Source: Sphingomonadaceae bacterium (GTDB lineage Bacteria > Pseudomonadota > Alphaproteobacteria > Sphingomonadales > Sphingomonadaceae). Taken from it: DNA of 35,879 nucleotides. The notes beneath the pieces are model-generated. The model searched no databases and was not told where the DNA came from. It worked only from the letters and a program-made list of their open reading frames with translations. Both the position numbers and the translations under genes were made by a program. Location of the stretch: NCBI GenBank assembly GCA_009920915.1, contig RFZB01000009.1, positions 1 through 35,879 of the forward strand, given 5' to 3'. Below are positions 17,079 through 24,672 of this stretch, piece by piece; position 1 is the first letter of the stretch, and each line of letters opens with the position of its first letter.

Positions 17079-17215
17079 CAGCCCTGCCCACCCGATCCAA
17101 CCTCATGCGTCACCCTGAACTTGTTTCAGGGTCCATGATCTCTGCCGTCGCAGGTTCTGCTGCGTCGTGTTCTTGGATGCTGAACCAAGTTCAGCATGAC
17201 GGTGCGGCGCGATGA
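17075..17215 (+). other. 46-codon mini-ORF bridging sufC and sufD through the REP element
   Basis: The GTG at 17075, overlapping the sufC stop as GTGA, is followed by 45 further sense codons through both REP hairpins. The frame ends at TGA 17213-17215, which overlaps the sufD ATG (17212-17214) as ATGA. The first codons are the duplicated former sufD start (VTALPTR); the rest includes RHPELVSGS and MLNQVQHDG, which are simply the repeat read as protein. GGGAG lies about 9 bases before the GTG. The likely role, if any, is to carry ribosomes to the sufD start. A functional peptide is not suggested. Confidence 0.45.
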
Positions 17216-17231
17216 CAGCCCTGCCCACCCG
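17076..17231. repeat. REP-type palindromic element flanked by a 19-bp direct repeat at the sufC/sufD junction
   Basis: TGACAGCCCTGCCCACCCG occurs at 17076-17094 and again, identically, at 17213-17231. Between the copies lie two hairpins. ACCCTGAA (17112-17119) pairs with TTCAGGGT (17125-17132) around CTTGT. ATGCTGAAC (17177-17185) pairs with GTTCAGCAT (17189-17197) around CAA. The outer ends (CGTCA plus CTGAAC, and its complement ending GACGG) are themselves mutually inverted. I recall such CTGAAC/GTTCAG palindromes as abundant dispersed repeats in Sphingomonadales. The direct repeat covers the sufC stop and the first sufD codons, so it looks like a duplication made at insertion. REP elements are usually moved by a RAYT-type transposase acting from elsewhere; none is in this window. 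Confidence 0.85.
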
Positions 17232-17937
17232 TCGTGATGAAGCCTGGCGATATGCGGATTTGGACGCCGTTGCGCGCGCCTGGCCGCTGCCCGCGCCTGA
17301 GCAGATTCAGGTCGCAGACGGGGGCAAATTCGCCCGGACAATTGTGCAGGATAAAGGTGGCATCCAACAGATTGATCTCCACCTGGGTGCCAACTCTATT
17401 GCTAGCCTCCACTTCCTCAACTTTGGCGCGGACTATGGGCGGATTGAGCTCAACGTGACCTTGGAGGCTGGCGCCGATTTCGCACTTGGCGCGGCGCAAA
17501 TTGGCGGCGCCAAGCAGACGCTGGAAATCATCACCACGGTGACACACGCTGCCCCGGATGCAACCAGCCGACAAATTGTCCGCTCGGTGCTCGCAGGCCA
17601 AGCAACAGGCACCTATTTGGGCAAGGTGGCGGTGGCGCGTGGCGCGCAACACACGGACAGCGAACAATCAGTCAAAGCCATGCTGCTGGATCGGACGGCC
17701 ACCGCCAATGCCAAGCCAGAGCTGGAAATCTACGCGGACGATGTGAAATGCGCGCATGGCTGTGCCATTGGTGAGCTTGATGCGATGGCGCTGTTTTACC
17801 TGCAATCCCGCGGACTGACCCCGGCAGAGGCGAAGACGCTTTTGCTGCAAGCCTTTGTTGCCGAAGTCTTTGAAGGTGCAGCCGACCAAGAGACGCTTCA
17901 GGCGCTGGCGCTCGCCCAGCTGGAGGCGCTGGCGTGA
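17212..17937 (+). CDS. sufD: SufD family Fe-S cluster assembly protein (short form)
   Basis: A 241-residue SufD, the partner of SufB in the scaffold complex, helping iron entry and cluster formation. It is much shorter than E. coli SufD (about 420 residues), keeping the N-terminal WRYADL motif, a reduced beta-helix core and the conserved C-terminal segment DVKCAHGCAIGELDAMALFYLQ. That segment holds the Cys/His pair corresponding to the KCSHG motif. Short forms are, as I recall, usual in sphingomonads, so this is probably not a truncation. The ATG at 17212 has no clear Shine-Dalgarno sequence (upstream bases are GACGGTGCGGCGCG). It was probably separated from its original site inside sufC by the REP insertion and may depend on coupling to the mini-ORF. 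It overlaps sufS by 4 bases (GTGA). Confidence 0.9.
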   Translation: MTALPTRRDEAWRYADLDAVARAWPLPAPEQIQVADGGKFARTIVQDKGGIQQIDLHLGANSIASLHFLNFGADYGRIELNVTLEAGADFALGAAQIGGAKQTLEIITTVTHAAPDATSRQIVRSVLAGQATGTYLGKVAVARGAQHTDSEQSVKAMLLDRTATANAKPELEIYADDVKCAHGCAIGELDAMALFYLQSRGLTPAEAKTLLLQAFVAEVFEGAADQETLQALALAQLEALA

Positions 17938-19055
17938 CATCTTATCGCGCAGACTTTCCCGGCATTGACGGCTGGCATTATCTCGACACCGCGGCAACGG
18001 CGCAAAAGCCGCGCGTGGTGATTGATGCCATGGCGCGCGCGCTGGGGCAGGATTATGCGACAGTGCATCGCGGCGTCTATGCCCGGTCTGCCCATATGAC
18101 CTTGGCTTTCGAAGCAGCGCGCCAGCGCGTGGCGCGGTTCATTGGGGCGCCCAGCCAAAATGAAATTGTGTTTGTGCGGGGCGCGACGGAGGCAATTAAT
18201 TTGGTCGCCCATAGCTGGGGCAGCGTGCTGAAAGCGGGCGACCGCATTCTCCTGTCGCAGCTGGAGCATCATTCCAACATTGTCCCGTGGCAGTTGCTGC
18301 GCGATCGCATTGGCATTGAAATTGATGTCTGCCCGCTGACCGCGGAGGGCGAGATTGATCTTGATGCGGCAGAAGCCCTGCTGACACCCCGGCACAAATT
18401 GGTGGCGCTTGCACACGTCTCCAATGTGTTGGGCTCAGTGCTTGATGCCAAGCGGGCGGCAAAGCTGGCGCACAATGTGGGCGCAAAATTGTTGCTCGAT
18501 GGCTGTCAGGCGGTGCCGCATATGCCCGTCAATGTCGCAGACTTGGGCTGTGATTTTTACGTCTTTTCCGCCCATAAGCTCTATGGCCCCACGGGCATTG
18601 GCGTCCTTTGGGCCAAGGCGGAGCTGCTGGATGCCATGCCGCCGTGGCAGGGCGGCGGCGCGATGATTGATCGCGTCACGTTTGAACGCACGACCTATGC
18701 CCCGCCACCTGCGCGCTTTGAAGCTGGCACGCCCGCCATTGCCGAGGCCATCGCGCTGACAGCGGCCATCGATTATGTCGATGGGATTGGGCTTTCGGCA
18801 ATCCACGCGCATGAAGCGGCGCTGGTCACCGCAGCCCGCGAGGCGATGAGCCAAATCAACTCGATCCGCCTATTTGGCCCGACAAACGCCGCCGGGATTA
18901 TTTCCTTTGCTGTCGAAGGAGTGCATCCGCACGACGTGGGCACCATATTGGATGAGGAAGGCGTGGCGATCCGCGCCGGGCATCATTATAATGATTTGGA
19001 TGATGTGACCGCGCTGGTGCGCGGTTTGGAACGGGTGAAGAGGATCTTCGGATGA
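17934..19055 (+). CDS. sufS: SufS-family cysteine desulfurase lacking the active-site cysteine loop
   Basis: A 373-residue class V aminotransferase-fold enzyme, GTG start overlapping the sufD stop. The PLP site is intact: His in SQLEHHSNIVPW, Asp in LLLDGCQA, and the PLP lysine Lys215 in FSAHKLYGPTG. SufS normally takes sulfur from cysteine onto a catalytic cysteine (Cys364 in E. coli) and passes it to the SUF scaffold. Here R347-A-G-H-H351 is followed directly by Y352-N-D-L-D-D, the beginning of the C-terminal helix. About 21 residues present in E. coli between GHH and YN are absent, including Cys364 and the substrate-binding Arg379. The family is usually about 405 long. The frame is preserved to the normal end (RVKRIFG). 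Desulfurase activity is therefore doubtful unless this is a sequence error. Confidence 0.9.
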   Translation: MTSYRADFPGIDGWHYLDTAATAQKPRVVIDAMARALGQDYATVHRGVYARSAHMTLAFEAARQRVARFIGAPSQNEIVFVRGATEAINLVAHSWGSVLKAGDRILLSQLEHHSNIVPWQLLRDRIGIEIDVCPLTAEGEIDLDAAEALLTPRHKLVALAHVSNVLGSVLDAKRAAKLAHNVGAKLLLDGCQAVPHMPVNVADLGCDFYVFSAHKLYGPTGIGVLWAKAELLDAMPPWQGGGAMIDRVTFERTTYAPPPARFEAGTPAIAEAIALTAAIDYVDGIGLSAIHAHEAALVTAAREAMSQINSIRLFGPTNAAGIISFAVEGVHPHDVGTILDEEGVAIRAGHHYNDLDDVTALVRGLERVKRIFG

Positions 19056-19516
19056 GCAAGGAAATCCGGATCGAAGAAGTCGATAGCGTGCCATCGCCGC
19101 CCAAGGCGCGCGTGGAAGACGTGGAAAGCGCAGGCGAAAAGCTGGAGCGCAAGAAAGATTATCTCGATGGCTTTTTAAGCCAAAAGCCTGCCGCCGTCCC
19201 TGCGACAGAGCCGGGTGGCGACTTGTACGATGCTGTCATCGCGGCACTGAAGGACATTTATGACCCGGAAATTCCAGTCAATATTTATGATCTGGGCCTG
19301 ATCTACAATGTCGAGATTAATGACAGCCATGTCCATGTGACCATGACGCTCACGACCCCGCACTGCCCAGTGGCCGAATCTATGCCGGGCGAAGTGGAAT
19401 TGCGCGTTGGCTCTGTGCCCGGCGTGGGCGATTGCGAAGTGCATTTGGTTTGGGATCCGCCATGGTCGCCTGACTCAATGTCGGACGAGGCGCGTTTGGA
19501 GTTGGGAATGCTATGA
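19052..19516 (+). CDS. SUF system DUF59/MIP18-family Fe-S assembly protein
   Basis: A 154-residue protein whose C-terminal part is a DUF59 (MIP18/PaaD-like) domain: YDPEIPVNIYDLGLIY (70-85) and TTPHCPVAES, with the conserved Cys105. The first 55 residues are a charged, probably flexible extension. Proteins of this kind inside SUF operons (SufT type) help Fe-S cluster maturation or transfer to target proteins; the exact step is not settled. It overlaps sufS by 4 bases (ATGA) and the following sufA gene by 4 bases, so it is firmly part of the operon. Confidence 0.92.
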   Translation: MSKEIRIEEVDSVPSPPKARVEDVESAGEKLERKKDYLDGFLSQKPAAVPATEPGGDLYDAVIAALKDIYDPEIPVNIYDLGLIYNVEINDSHVHVTMTLTTPHCPVAESMPGEVELRVGSVPGVGDCEVHLVWDPPWSPDSMSDEARLELGML

Positions 19517-19872
19517 CAACCGAAACAAAAGCCCGCGCCCGCCCTGCTGCTGTCATCCTGACGCCTGCTGCCGAAGCGCGCATTGCCCATCTTATGAGCC
19601 AAGCGCCGGAAGGGGCAATTGGCGTCAAGCTCTCCACCCCGCGCCGGGGCTGTTCCGGCCTTGCCTATTCGGTTGATTATGTCAGCGAAGCCAACAGCTT
19701 TGATGAGAAAATCGAAACGCCGGGCGGATTGTTCTTCATTGATGGCGCGTCGGTTTTGTATCTTGTCGGCTCTACCATGGACTGGCAGGAAGATGACTTC
19801 ACCGCAGGGTTTGTTTTTGAAAACCCAAATGCCAAAGGCACGTGCGGTTGTGGGGAGAGCTTTACGATATGA
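19513..19872 (+). CDS. sufA: Fe-S cluster carrier of the SufA/IscA/ErpA family
   Basis: A 119-residue A-type carrier protein. Three conserved cysteines are present: Cys47 in RRGCSGLAY, and Cys111 and Cys113 in GTCGCGESF at the C-terminus. These hold a transient Fe-S cluster received from the SufBCD scaffold and handed to apoproteins. The length and the C-terminal GCGESF end match the family. It is translationally coupled on both sides by ATGA overlaps, to the DUF59 gene upstream and the MBL-fold gene downstream. SufA is assigned from operon position; ErpA or IscA cannot be excluded from sequence alone. Confidence 0.93.
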   Translation: MTTETKARARPAAVILTPAAEARIAHLMSQAPEGAIGVKLSTPRRGCSGLAYSVDYVSEANSFDEKIETPGGLFFIDGASVLYLVGSTMDWQEDDFTAGFVFENPNAKGTCGCGESFTI

Positions 19873-20933
19873 CACAAGGTGGCCGCCGGATCCTGATTTT
19901 TCTCTCCGGCGCTGCGTTGATTGGCGGCTTAACCTACGCCAACCGAGACGCGCTGCTTCAGCGGGCCTTTGACCGGGCAGTTGATAAAGCCATTGGCCGC
20001 GATGTTGTTGCCAGCCTTGACCCCAAAGACATTCATGTCGGCTTTTGTGGCACGGGCTCGCCCTTACCCAGCCGCGATCGGGCATCTGCCTGCACCGCGA
20101 TTTGGGTGGGCGGCAAGCTGTTCATTTTTGACGCAGGCGAAGGGGCAGGCGAAACGCTCTCTCTCATGGGCCTGCCCTTGGGCAAGACCGAAGGCATCTT
20201 CCTTACGCATTTGCACAGCGACCATTTTGAAGGCCTAGGGCCGTTGGCGCTTCAGCGCTGGGCCGGGACAAGCGCTGCCACGCCGCTGCCGCTCTTTGGT
20301 CCAGCAGGGACCGATCAAATCGCGCAAGGTCTGACCCAGGCCTATGGGCCTGACAGCAAATTCCGCATGGCGCATCATGGGGCCACGGCCGTGCCGCCCT
20401 CAGGCTTTGGCTTTGCGGGCACCGTAATTGCGCCGGGCGTGGTCTATGACCAAGATGGCATTCGCATCACGGCTTTTGCTGTTCCGCATGATCCAGTGAA
20501 GCCAGCTTTTGGCTATCGGCTCGATTGGCAGGGCAAAAGCGTGACGATCAGTGGTGACACCGCCAAATCTGAGACGCTCGCCAAAATGGCCAAGGGCACC
20601 GACCTGCTGGTCCATGAAGTGCTCAACCGCGATATGGTGCAGGCCATGGCAGAGGCAGCAGCGCGCCACGGCCAACCCAATCGGGCGAAGATTTTCCGCG
20701 ACATTCAAAGCTATCATGCCAGCCCGGTCGAAGCAGGCGAAGTCGCAAGCGCTGCGGGGGCCAAAATGCTGGCCTTCACGCATCTTGTGCCAAGCGTTCC
20801 CAATGCGATGACGGGCCTTGTCATTGCGGGGGCAGACCGCGCCTATAAAGGCCCGATCCGCGCGATGCGCGATGGCGATGTGCTGAGCATCAATGGGCGG
20901 GATGACCCCAGCCATCGAAATCTGCTGGACTAG
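19869..20933 (+). CDS. MBL-fold metallohydrolase with N-terminal membrane anchor or signal (RNase Z/AtsA-like)
   Basis: A 354-residue protein whose ATG overlaps the sufA stop as ATGA, so it is translated as the last coupled gene of the SUF operon. Residues 7-23 (RILIFLSGAALIGGLTYA) form a hydrophobic segment, either an anchor or a signal peptide, placing the domain in the periplasm. The MBL core has GTGSPLPSRDRASAC, the metal motif THLHSDHFEG near 119-128, PHDP, SGDTAKSE and a final FTHLVPS, as in RNase Z/arylsulfatase AtsA-like hydrolases. Export argues against a tRNA-processing role. The substrate is unknown. Why it is tied to Fe-S assembly is not clear from the sequence. Confidence 0.87.
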   Translation: MTQGGRRILIFLSGAALIGGLTYANRDALLQRAFDRAVDKAIGRDVVASLDPKDIHVGFCGTGSPLPSRDRASACTAIWVGGKLFIFDAGEGAGETLSLMGLPLGKTEGIFLTHLHSDHFEGLGPLALQRWAGTSAATPLPLFGPAGTDQIAQGLTQAYGPDSKFRMAHHGATAVPPSGFGFAGTVIAPGVVYDQDGIRITAFAVPHDPVKPAFGYRLDWQGKSVTISGDTAKSETLAKMAKGTDLLVHEVLNRDMVQAMAEAAARHGQPNRAKIFRDIQSYHASPVEAGEVASAAGAKMLAFTHLVPSVPNAMTGLVIAGADRAYKGPIRAMRDGDVLSINGRDDPSHRNLLD

Positions 20934-20960
20934 ATCCGGCTTCCTCCGCAAAGCAATCTC

Positions 20961-21620
20961 ATGACCACCAAACCCCCGCTTCAAGCCGCGATCATTCCCG
21001 TGACACCGTTGCAGCAAAATTGCTGCCTCATTTGGTGCACCGAAACGATGCAGGGCGCCTTTACTGATCCGGGTGGGGATTTGCCGCTGCTGAAAGCTGC
21101 GGCCGCCAAACAGGGCGTGACGATTGAAAAACTGCTCGTGACGCATGGGCATCTCGATCATTGCGGGCAGACAGGCATTCTCGCCAAAGAATTGGGCGTG
21201 CCCATTGAAGGCCCGCATGAAGAAGATCGTTTCTGGATTTCGCAGCTGGATGATGATGGCCGCAAATGGGGGATGGACGCCAAAACCTTTGAGCCTGATC
21301 GCTGGCTGAAAGATGGTGACACTGTCACCATCGGCAAATTGACTTTGGACGTCATTCATTGCCCCGGCCATACGCCGGGCCATGTCGTCTTTTATCACGC
21401 GCCGTCCAACTTTGCGGTGGTGGGCGATGTGCTGTTCCAAGGATCAATTGGCCGGACTGATTTTCCACGCGGCAATCATCAGCAACTCATTGATTCAATA
21501 ACGCAAAAGCTGTGGCCGCTGGGCAATGACACCGCCTTTGTGCCGGGCCATGGACCGATGTCGACCTTTGGGCATGAGCGCAAGACGAATGCCTATGTCT
21601 CGGATTATCTATTGGGCTAA
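20961..21620 (+). CDS. MBL-fold metallohydrolase, YcbL/glyoxalase II-like
   Basis: A 219-residue cytoplasmic MBL-fold protein. The metal motif is THGHLDHCGQ near residue 60-69, then HCPGHTPGHVVFY, GDVLFQGSIGRTDFPRG and FVPGHGPMSTFGHE, which matches the YcbL-type glyoxalase II-like group. These proteins hydrolyse thioesters or related compounds, but the true substrate is usually unknown. The N-terminus AIIPVTPLQQNCCLIW is characteristic. It begins 27 bases after the preceding MBL gene on the same strand. Its stop codon overlaps the end of the convergent rsmE gene by 4 bases, so there is no room for a separate terminator. Confidence 0.9.
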   Translation: MTTKPPLQAAIIPVTPLQQNCCLIWCTETMQGAFTDPGGDLPLLKAAAAKQGVTIEKLLVTHGHLDHCGQTGILAKELGVPIEGPHEEDRFWISQLDDDGRKWGMDAKTFEPDRWLKDGDTVTIGKLTLDVIHCPGHTPGHVVFYHAPSNFAVVGDVLFQGSIGRTDFPRGNHQQLIDSITQKLWPLGNDTAFVPGHGPMSTFGHERKTNAYVSDYLLG

Positions 21621-22360
21621 GCCGCCCAATCCCCCGCAACGGCCATCCAAATAGACAGGCCCGCAATGGCCGCTGTTTCCGCCCGCAAAATGCGCGGGCC
21701 AAGGGAAACGCCCACCGCCTGTGGCAGGGCTTTGATCGCCGCGCGTTCGTCCGCATCAAAGCCGCCCTCCGGCCCGACGAGGAGTGCTGCCGGACCCGGC
21801 TTGGCAACTTCTGCCAGCGGGACACCGCCTTCTTCATCCGCGAAATATAATGTGCGCTCTGCGGGCCAAGTCTTGAGCAACTGGGTCAGCTTCACCGCCT
21901 CGGCAATCTCGGGCAGTGCAGTGCGGCCACATTGTTCGGCCGCCTCCACTATTTGCGCGTGCAGCCGGTCCATTTTCATCCGCTCAACGATGGTCCGCCG
22001 CGTGATGACAGGCTGATAGAGTGCAACGCCCAATTCGCAAGCCTTTTCCACCACCATATCAAGCCGGGCTTTTTTGACAGGTGCCGCGAGCAGCCACAAA
22101 TCCGGCACTGTTTCCCGCGGGCGCAAAAGAGCCGTCACACGCAAGCTCAGATCGCGCTTGGCCGTATCTGCGACTTCGGCCAGCCACTCGCCTGTCTGAT
22201 TGTCGCAGAGTTTAACAGGGGAGCCGGGCTTTACGCGCAGTACATTGAGCAGATAATGCGCCTGTCCGCCCTCTAGCCGGATGAAGGCGCCATCGCTTAA
22301 GCGATCCTCGATAAAGAGGCGCGGTGTGGATTGGGGTGGCCAGGCGGGAATTGCGGGCAT
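21617..22360 (-). CDS. rsmE: 16S rRNA (uracil(1498)-N(3))-methyltransferase
   Basis: A 247-residue SPOUT-class methyltransferase that uses S-adenosylmethionine to methylate N3 of U1498 in 16S rRNA. It has an N-terminal PUA-like domain (RLFIEDRLSDGAFIRLEG) and a C-terminal trefoil-knot domain with LLVGPEGGFDADERAA and LGPRILRAETAAIAGL, the cofactor-binding loops. The start at 22360 (MPAIPAWPP) is preferred from memory of related proteins. An ATG at 22375 in the same frame would overlap the divergent ubiA start codon. No clear Shine-Dalgarno is seen for either start. Confidence 0.92.
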   Translation of the reverse strand: MPAIPAWPPQSTPRLFIEDRLSDGAFIRLEGGQAHYLLNVLRVKPGSPVKLCDNQTGEWLAEVADTAKRDLSLRVTALLRPRETVPDLWLLAAPVKKARLDMVVEKACELGVALYQPVITRRTIVERMKMDRLHAQIVEAAEQCGRTALPEIAEAVKLTQLLKTWPAERTLYFADEEGGVPLAEVAKPGPAALLVGPEGGFDADERAAIKALPQAVGVSLGPRILRAETAAIAGLSIWMAVAGDWAA

Positions 22361-22373
22361 AAGGGCGGTTAGC

Positions 22374-23294
22374 ATGACAGATCAGTCAAATATAGCCTCA
22401 CTGGTGCCCGATGCAGAACTGACCGGCCTGATGCGCCTGCTGCCAGCTCGCGCGCGGCCTTATGCGGCCCTGGCGCGTTTTGACCGGCCCATTGGCTGGT
22501 GGCTGCTGTTTTGGCCGTGCATTTATGGCCTGGGGCTGTCGGGCGGCTTGCCGCAGCTTTGGCCGCTGGCGCTCTGGATGCTGCTGGGCGCCATTGCGAT
22601 GCGCGGCGCAGGTTGTGTGTATAATGACATTGTCGATCGTGATTTGGATGCGCGGGTGGAACGCACGCGCAATCGCCCGGTGGCAAGCGGGGCTGTGTCA
22701 CTAAAGGCTGCTTGGGCTTGGCTGGTCTTCTTGTCCAGCATTGGCCTGATTGTCCTGCTGCAATTGCGCTGGCAGGCCCAATTGGTGGCAGTTGCAAGCC
22801 TTGCGCTGGTCGCTGCCTATCCGTTCATGAAGCGGATCACGTGGTGGCCGCAGGCATGGCTGGGCCTTGTCTTTTCATGGGGCGCATTGGTTGGCTGGAT
22901 TGCCATTGCCCCGCCCAGCGTTGAGATGGCGCTGGTCTATGCCGGATCCATCTTTTGGGTGATTGGCTATGATACCATCTATGCCTTGCAAGACCGCGAA
23001 GATGACGCGCTAATTGGTATCCGCTCTTCCGCGCGGGCGCTTGGGCATAAGGTAAAGCCGGGGATCGCCCTTTTTTACGCAGCAGCCCTGCTGCTTTGGG
23101 GAGCGGCGATCTGGCAGGTTCGGCCGCAAGGTCTGGCATTGGTGGCTCTTTTGCCCGCAGCACTGCATTTGGCATGGCAGAGTATCACGCTGGCACCAAA
23201 TGATGGTGCTGATGCGCTTGCCAAATTCCGATCCAACCGGCTCACGGGGCTGCTGGTCGCATTGGCAATGATAACAATTGGGGCTTCGGCTTGA
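22374..23294 (+). CDS. ubiA: 4-hydroxybenzoate polyprenyltransferase
   Basis: A 306-residue integral membrane prenyltransferase of ubiquinone synthesis that attaches the polyprenyl tail to 4-hydroxybenzoate. The first Asp-rich motif is NDIVDRDLDARVERTRNRP and the second is YDTIYALQDREDDALIGIRS; both bind the Mg2+-diphosphate. Hydrophobic helices separate and follow them. The ATG at 22374 has AAGGG about 9 bases upstream and gives a normal length; the frame is open further upstream only because it runs antisense through rsmE. The gene starts back to back with rsmE with almost no intergenic space. Confidence 0.93.
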   Translation: MTDQSNIASLVPDAELTGLMRLLPARARPYAALARFDRPIGWWLLFWPCIYGLGLSGGLPQLWPLALWMLLGAIAMRGAGCVYNDIVDRDLDARVERTRNRPVASGAVSLKAAWAWLVFLSSIGLIVLLQLRWQAQLVAVASLALVAAYPFMKRITWWPQAWLGLVFSWGALVGWIAIAPPSVEMALVYAGSIFWVIGYDTIYALQDREDDALIGIRSSARALGHKVKPGIALFYAAALLLWGAAIWQVRPQGLALVALLPAALHLAWQSITLAPNDGADALAKFRSNRLTGLLVALAMITIGASA

Positions 23295-23325
23295 GGCTTG
23301 GGCCACAAGCGCCTAACTGAGGGCC

Positions 23326-24672
23326 ATGCTCACTCATGATCAAGCGCGTGACCGCGCCCAAGACCTTATTGCCCGCGCGCTGAAAGCCGGGGCAGATGCT
23401 GCCGATGCTATTTATGTGGCGGATGCCTCAACCGGCGTCCAAGTGCGCTTGGGTGCGCTGGAAGATGTGCAACGATCTGAAGGCGAAGAAATTGGCCTGC
23501 GTGTATTTGTGGGCCGCCAATCGGCCAGCGCATCCTCTTCGGACTTATCAGTTGATGCGCTGACCCAATTGGCTGAACGCGCCGTTGCCATGGCCGGCCA
23601 AGCCCCCGAAGACGAATTTGCGGGCCTTGCTCCAGAAGAGCTGTTGATGCGCGAGGCGCCGCGTGATCTGGATATTGATGATGGGGCCGATGTCTCTCCC
23701 CAAGACTTGCGCGAACGCGCATTGGCGGCGGAAGACGCGGCGCGGGCCGTTAAAGGCGTCACCAATAGCGAAGGCGGCAGCGCAGGCGCGGGCCGTGCCA
23801 TCATTGCGCTTGCCACCAGCGGCGGCTTTGCGGGCAGCTATTCCGGCTCTAGCCATAGTGTGTCGGCAAGCGTGCTGGCGGGCGAAGGGGCCAGCATGCA
23901 GCGCGATTATGCCTATCACAGCGTGCGCCATTTGGGCGATCTGGATGATGCCGCCGCCATTGGACGCGAAGCAGGCGATAAAGCTGTTGCCCGGCTCAAC
24001 CCAATTAAGCTGAAAAGCGGGCCGATGCCCGTGGTGCTCGATCCGCGCGTCGGGGGGTCGTTGGTTGGTCATCTGATTGGCGCGATCACGGGATCATCCA
24101 TTGCGCGCAAGACAAGCTTTCTTTTGGAAGCTCTGGGAACCGAAATTTTTGGCCCCAACATTACGATTATTGATGATCCGCATCGGCTGCGTGGTCTGCG
24201 CTCTAAACCTTTTGACGGCGAGGGCCTGCCGACAAGTCGCCGGGCATTGATTGACAAGGGCGTGCTGACGACATGGCTGCTCGACAGTGCCTCGGCCCGG
24301 CAATTGGGGCTGCAGCCCACGGGCCATGCTGCACGCGGCGTGGGCGGCCCGCCGGGCGCTGGCGCCTCAAACCTGCATATGGAAGCAGGCAGCATCAGTC
24401 CGGCCGATTTGATGGCCGACATCACCGAAGGCTTTTACGTGACAGAACTTATCGGTCAGGGCGTGAATGGCCTGACGGGCGATTATAGCCGAGGCGCATC
24501 GGGCTTTGTCATTCGCAATGGCCAAATTGCAGAGGCTGTGGCCGAAGTGACCATTGCTGGAAATCTCAAAGAGATGTTCCGCAACCTGACGCCTGCGAAT
24601 GATTTGGTCTTCCGCTATGGCACCAATGTGCCGACGCTGCGGGTGGAAGGACTGACGCTCGCTGGTGACTGA
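23326..24672 (+). CDS. pmbA: TldD/PmbA family metalloprotease subunit (TldE)
   Basis: A 448-residue member of the TldD/PmbA family. In E. coli the TldD/TldE pair forms a protease that processes peptides such as microcin B17 and degrades unfolded peptides. This protein resembles the PmbA (TldE) subunit: the N-terminal region with RSEGEEIGLRVFVGRQSA, the middle RDYAYHSVRHL, PVVLDPRVGGSLVGHL, the FDGEGLPTSRRALIDKGVL segment, and the C-terminal GVNGLTGDYSRGASGFVI. I do not see the HExxxH zinc motif of TldD, which is expected for the non-catalytic subunit. A GAGGG site precedes the ATG. It overlaps the cysQ-like gene by 8 bases. Confidence 0.92.
   Translation: MLTHDQARDRAQDLIARALKAGADAADAIYVADASTGVQVRLGALEDVQRSEGEEIGLRVFVGRQSASASSSDLSVDALTQLAERAVAMAGQAPEDEFAGLAPEELLMREAPRDLDIDDGADVSPQDLRERALAAEDAARAVKGVTNSEGGSAGAGRAIIALATSGGFAGSYSGSSHSVSASVLAGEGASMQRDYAYHSVRHLGDLDDAAAIGREAGDKAVARLNPIKLKSGPMPVVLDPRVGGSLVGHLIGAITGSSIARKTSFLLEALGTEIFGPNITIIDDPHRLRGLRSKPFDGEGLPTSRRALIDKGVLTTWLLDSASARQLGLQPTGHAARGVGGPPGAGASNLHMEAGSISPADLMADITEGFYVTELIGQGVNGLTGDYSRGASGFVIRNGQIAEAVAEVTIAGNLKEMFRNLTPANDLVFRYGTNVPTLRVEGLTLAGD

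Noticed and set aside
17212-17937. SufD as a truncated or broken gene
   Set aside because: At 241 residues it is far shorter than E. coli SufD, but it keeps both the N-terminal WRYADL and the C-terminal KCAHG region, and short SufD forms are, as I recall, normal in sphingomonads.
20400-21440. A 346-residue open frame on the minus strand opposite the two MBL-fold genes
   Set aside because: Antisense to two proteins with intact catalytic motifs, with no family resemblance or start signal.
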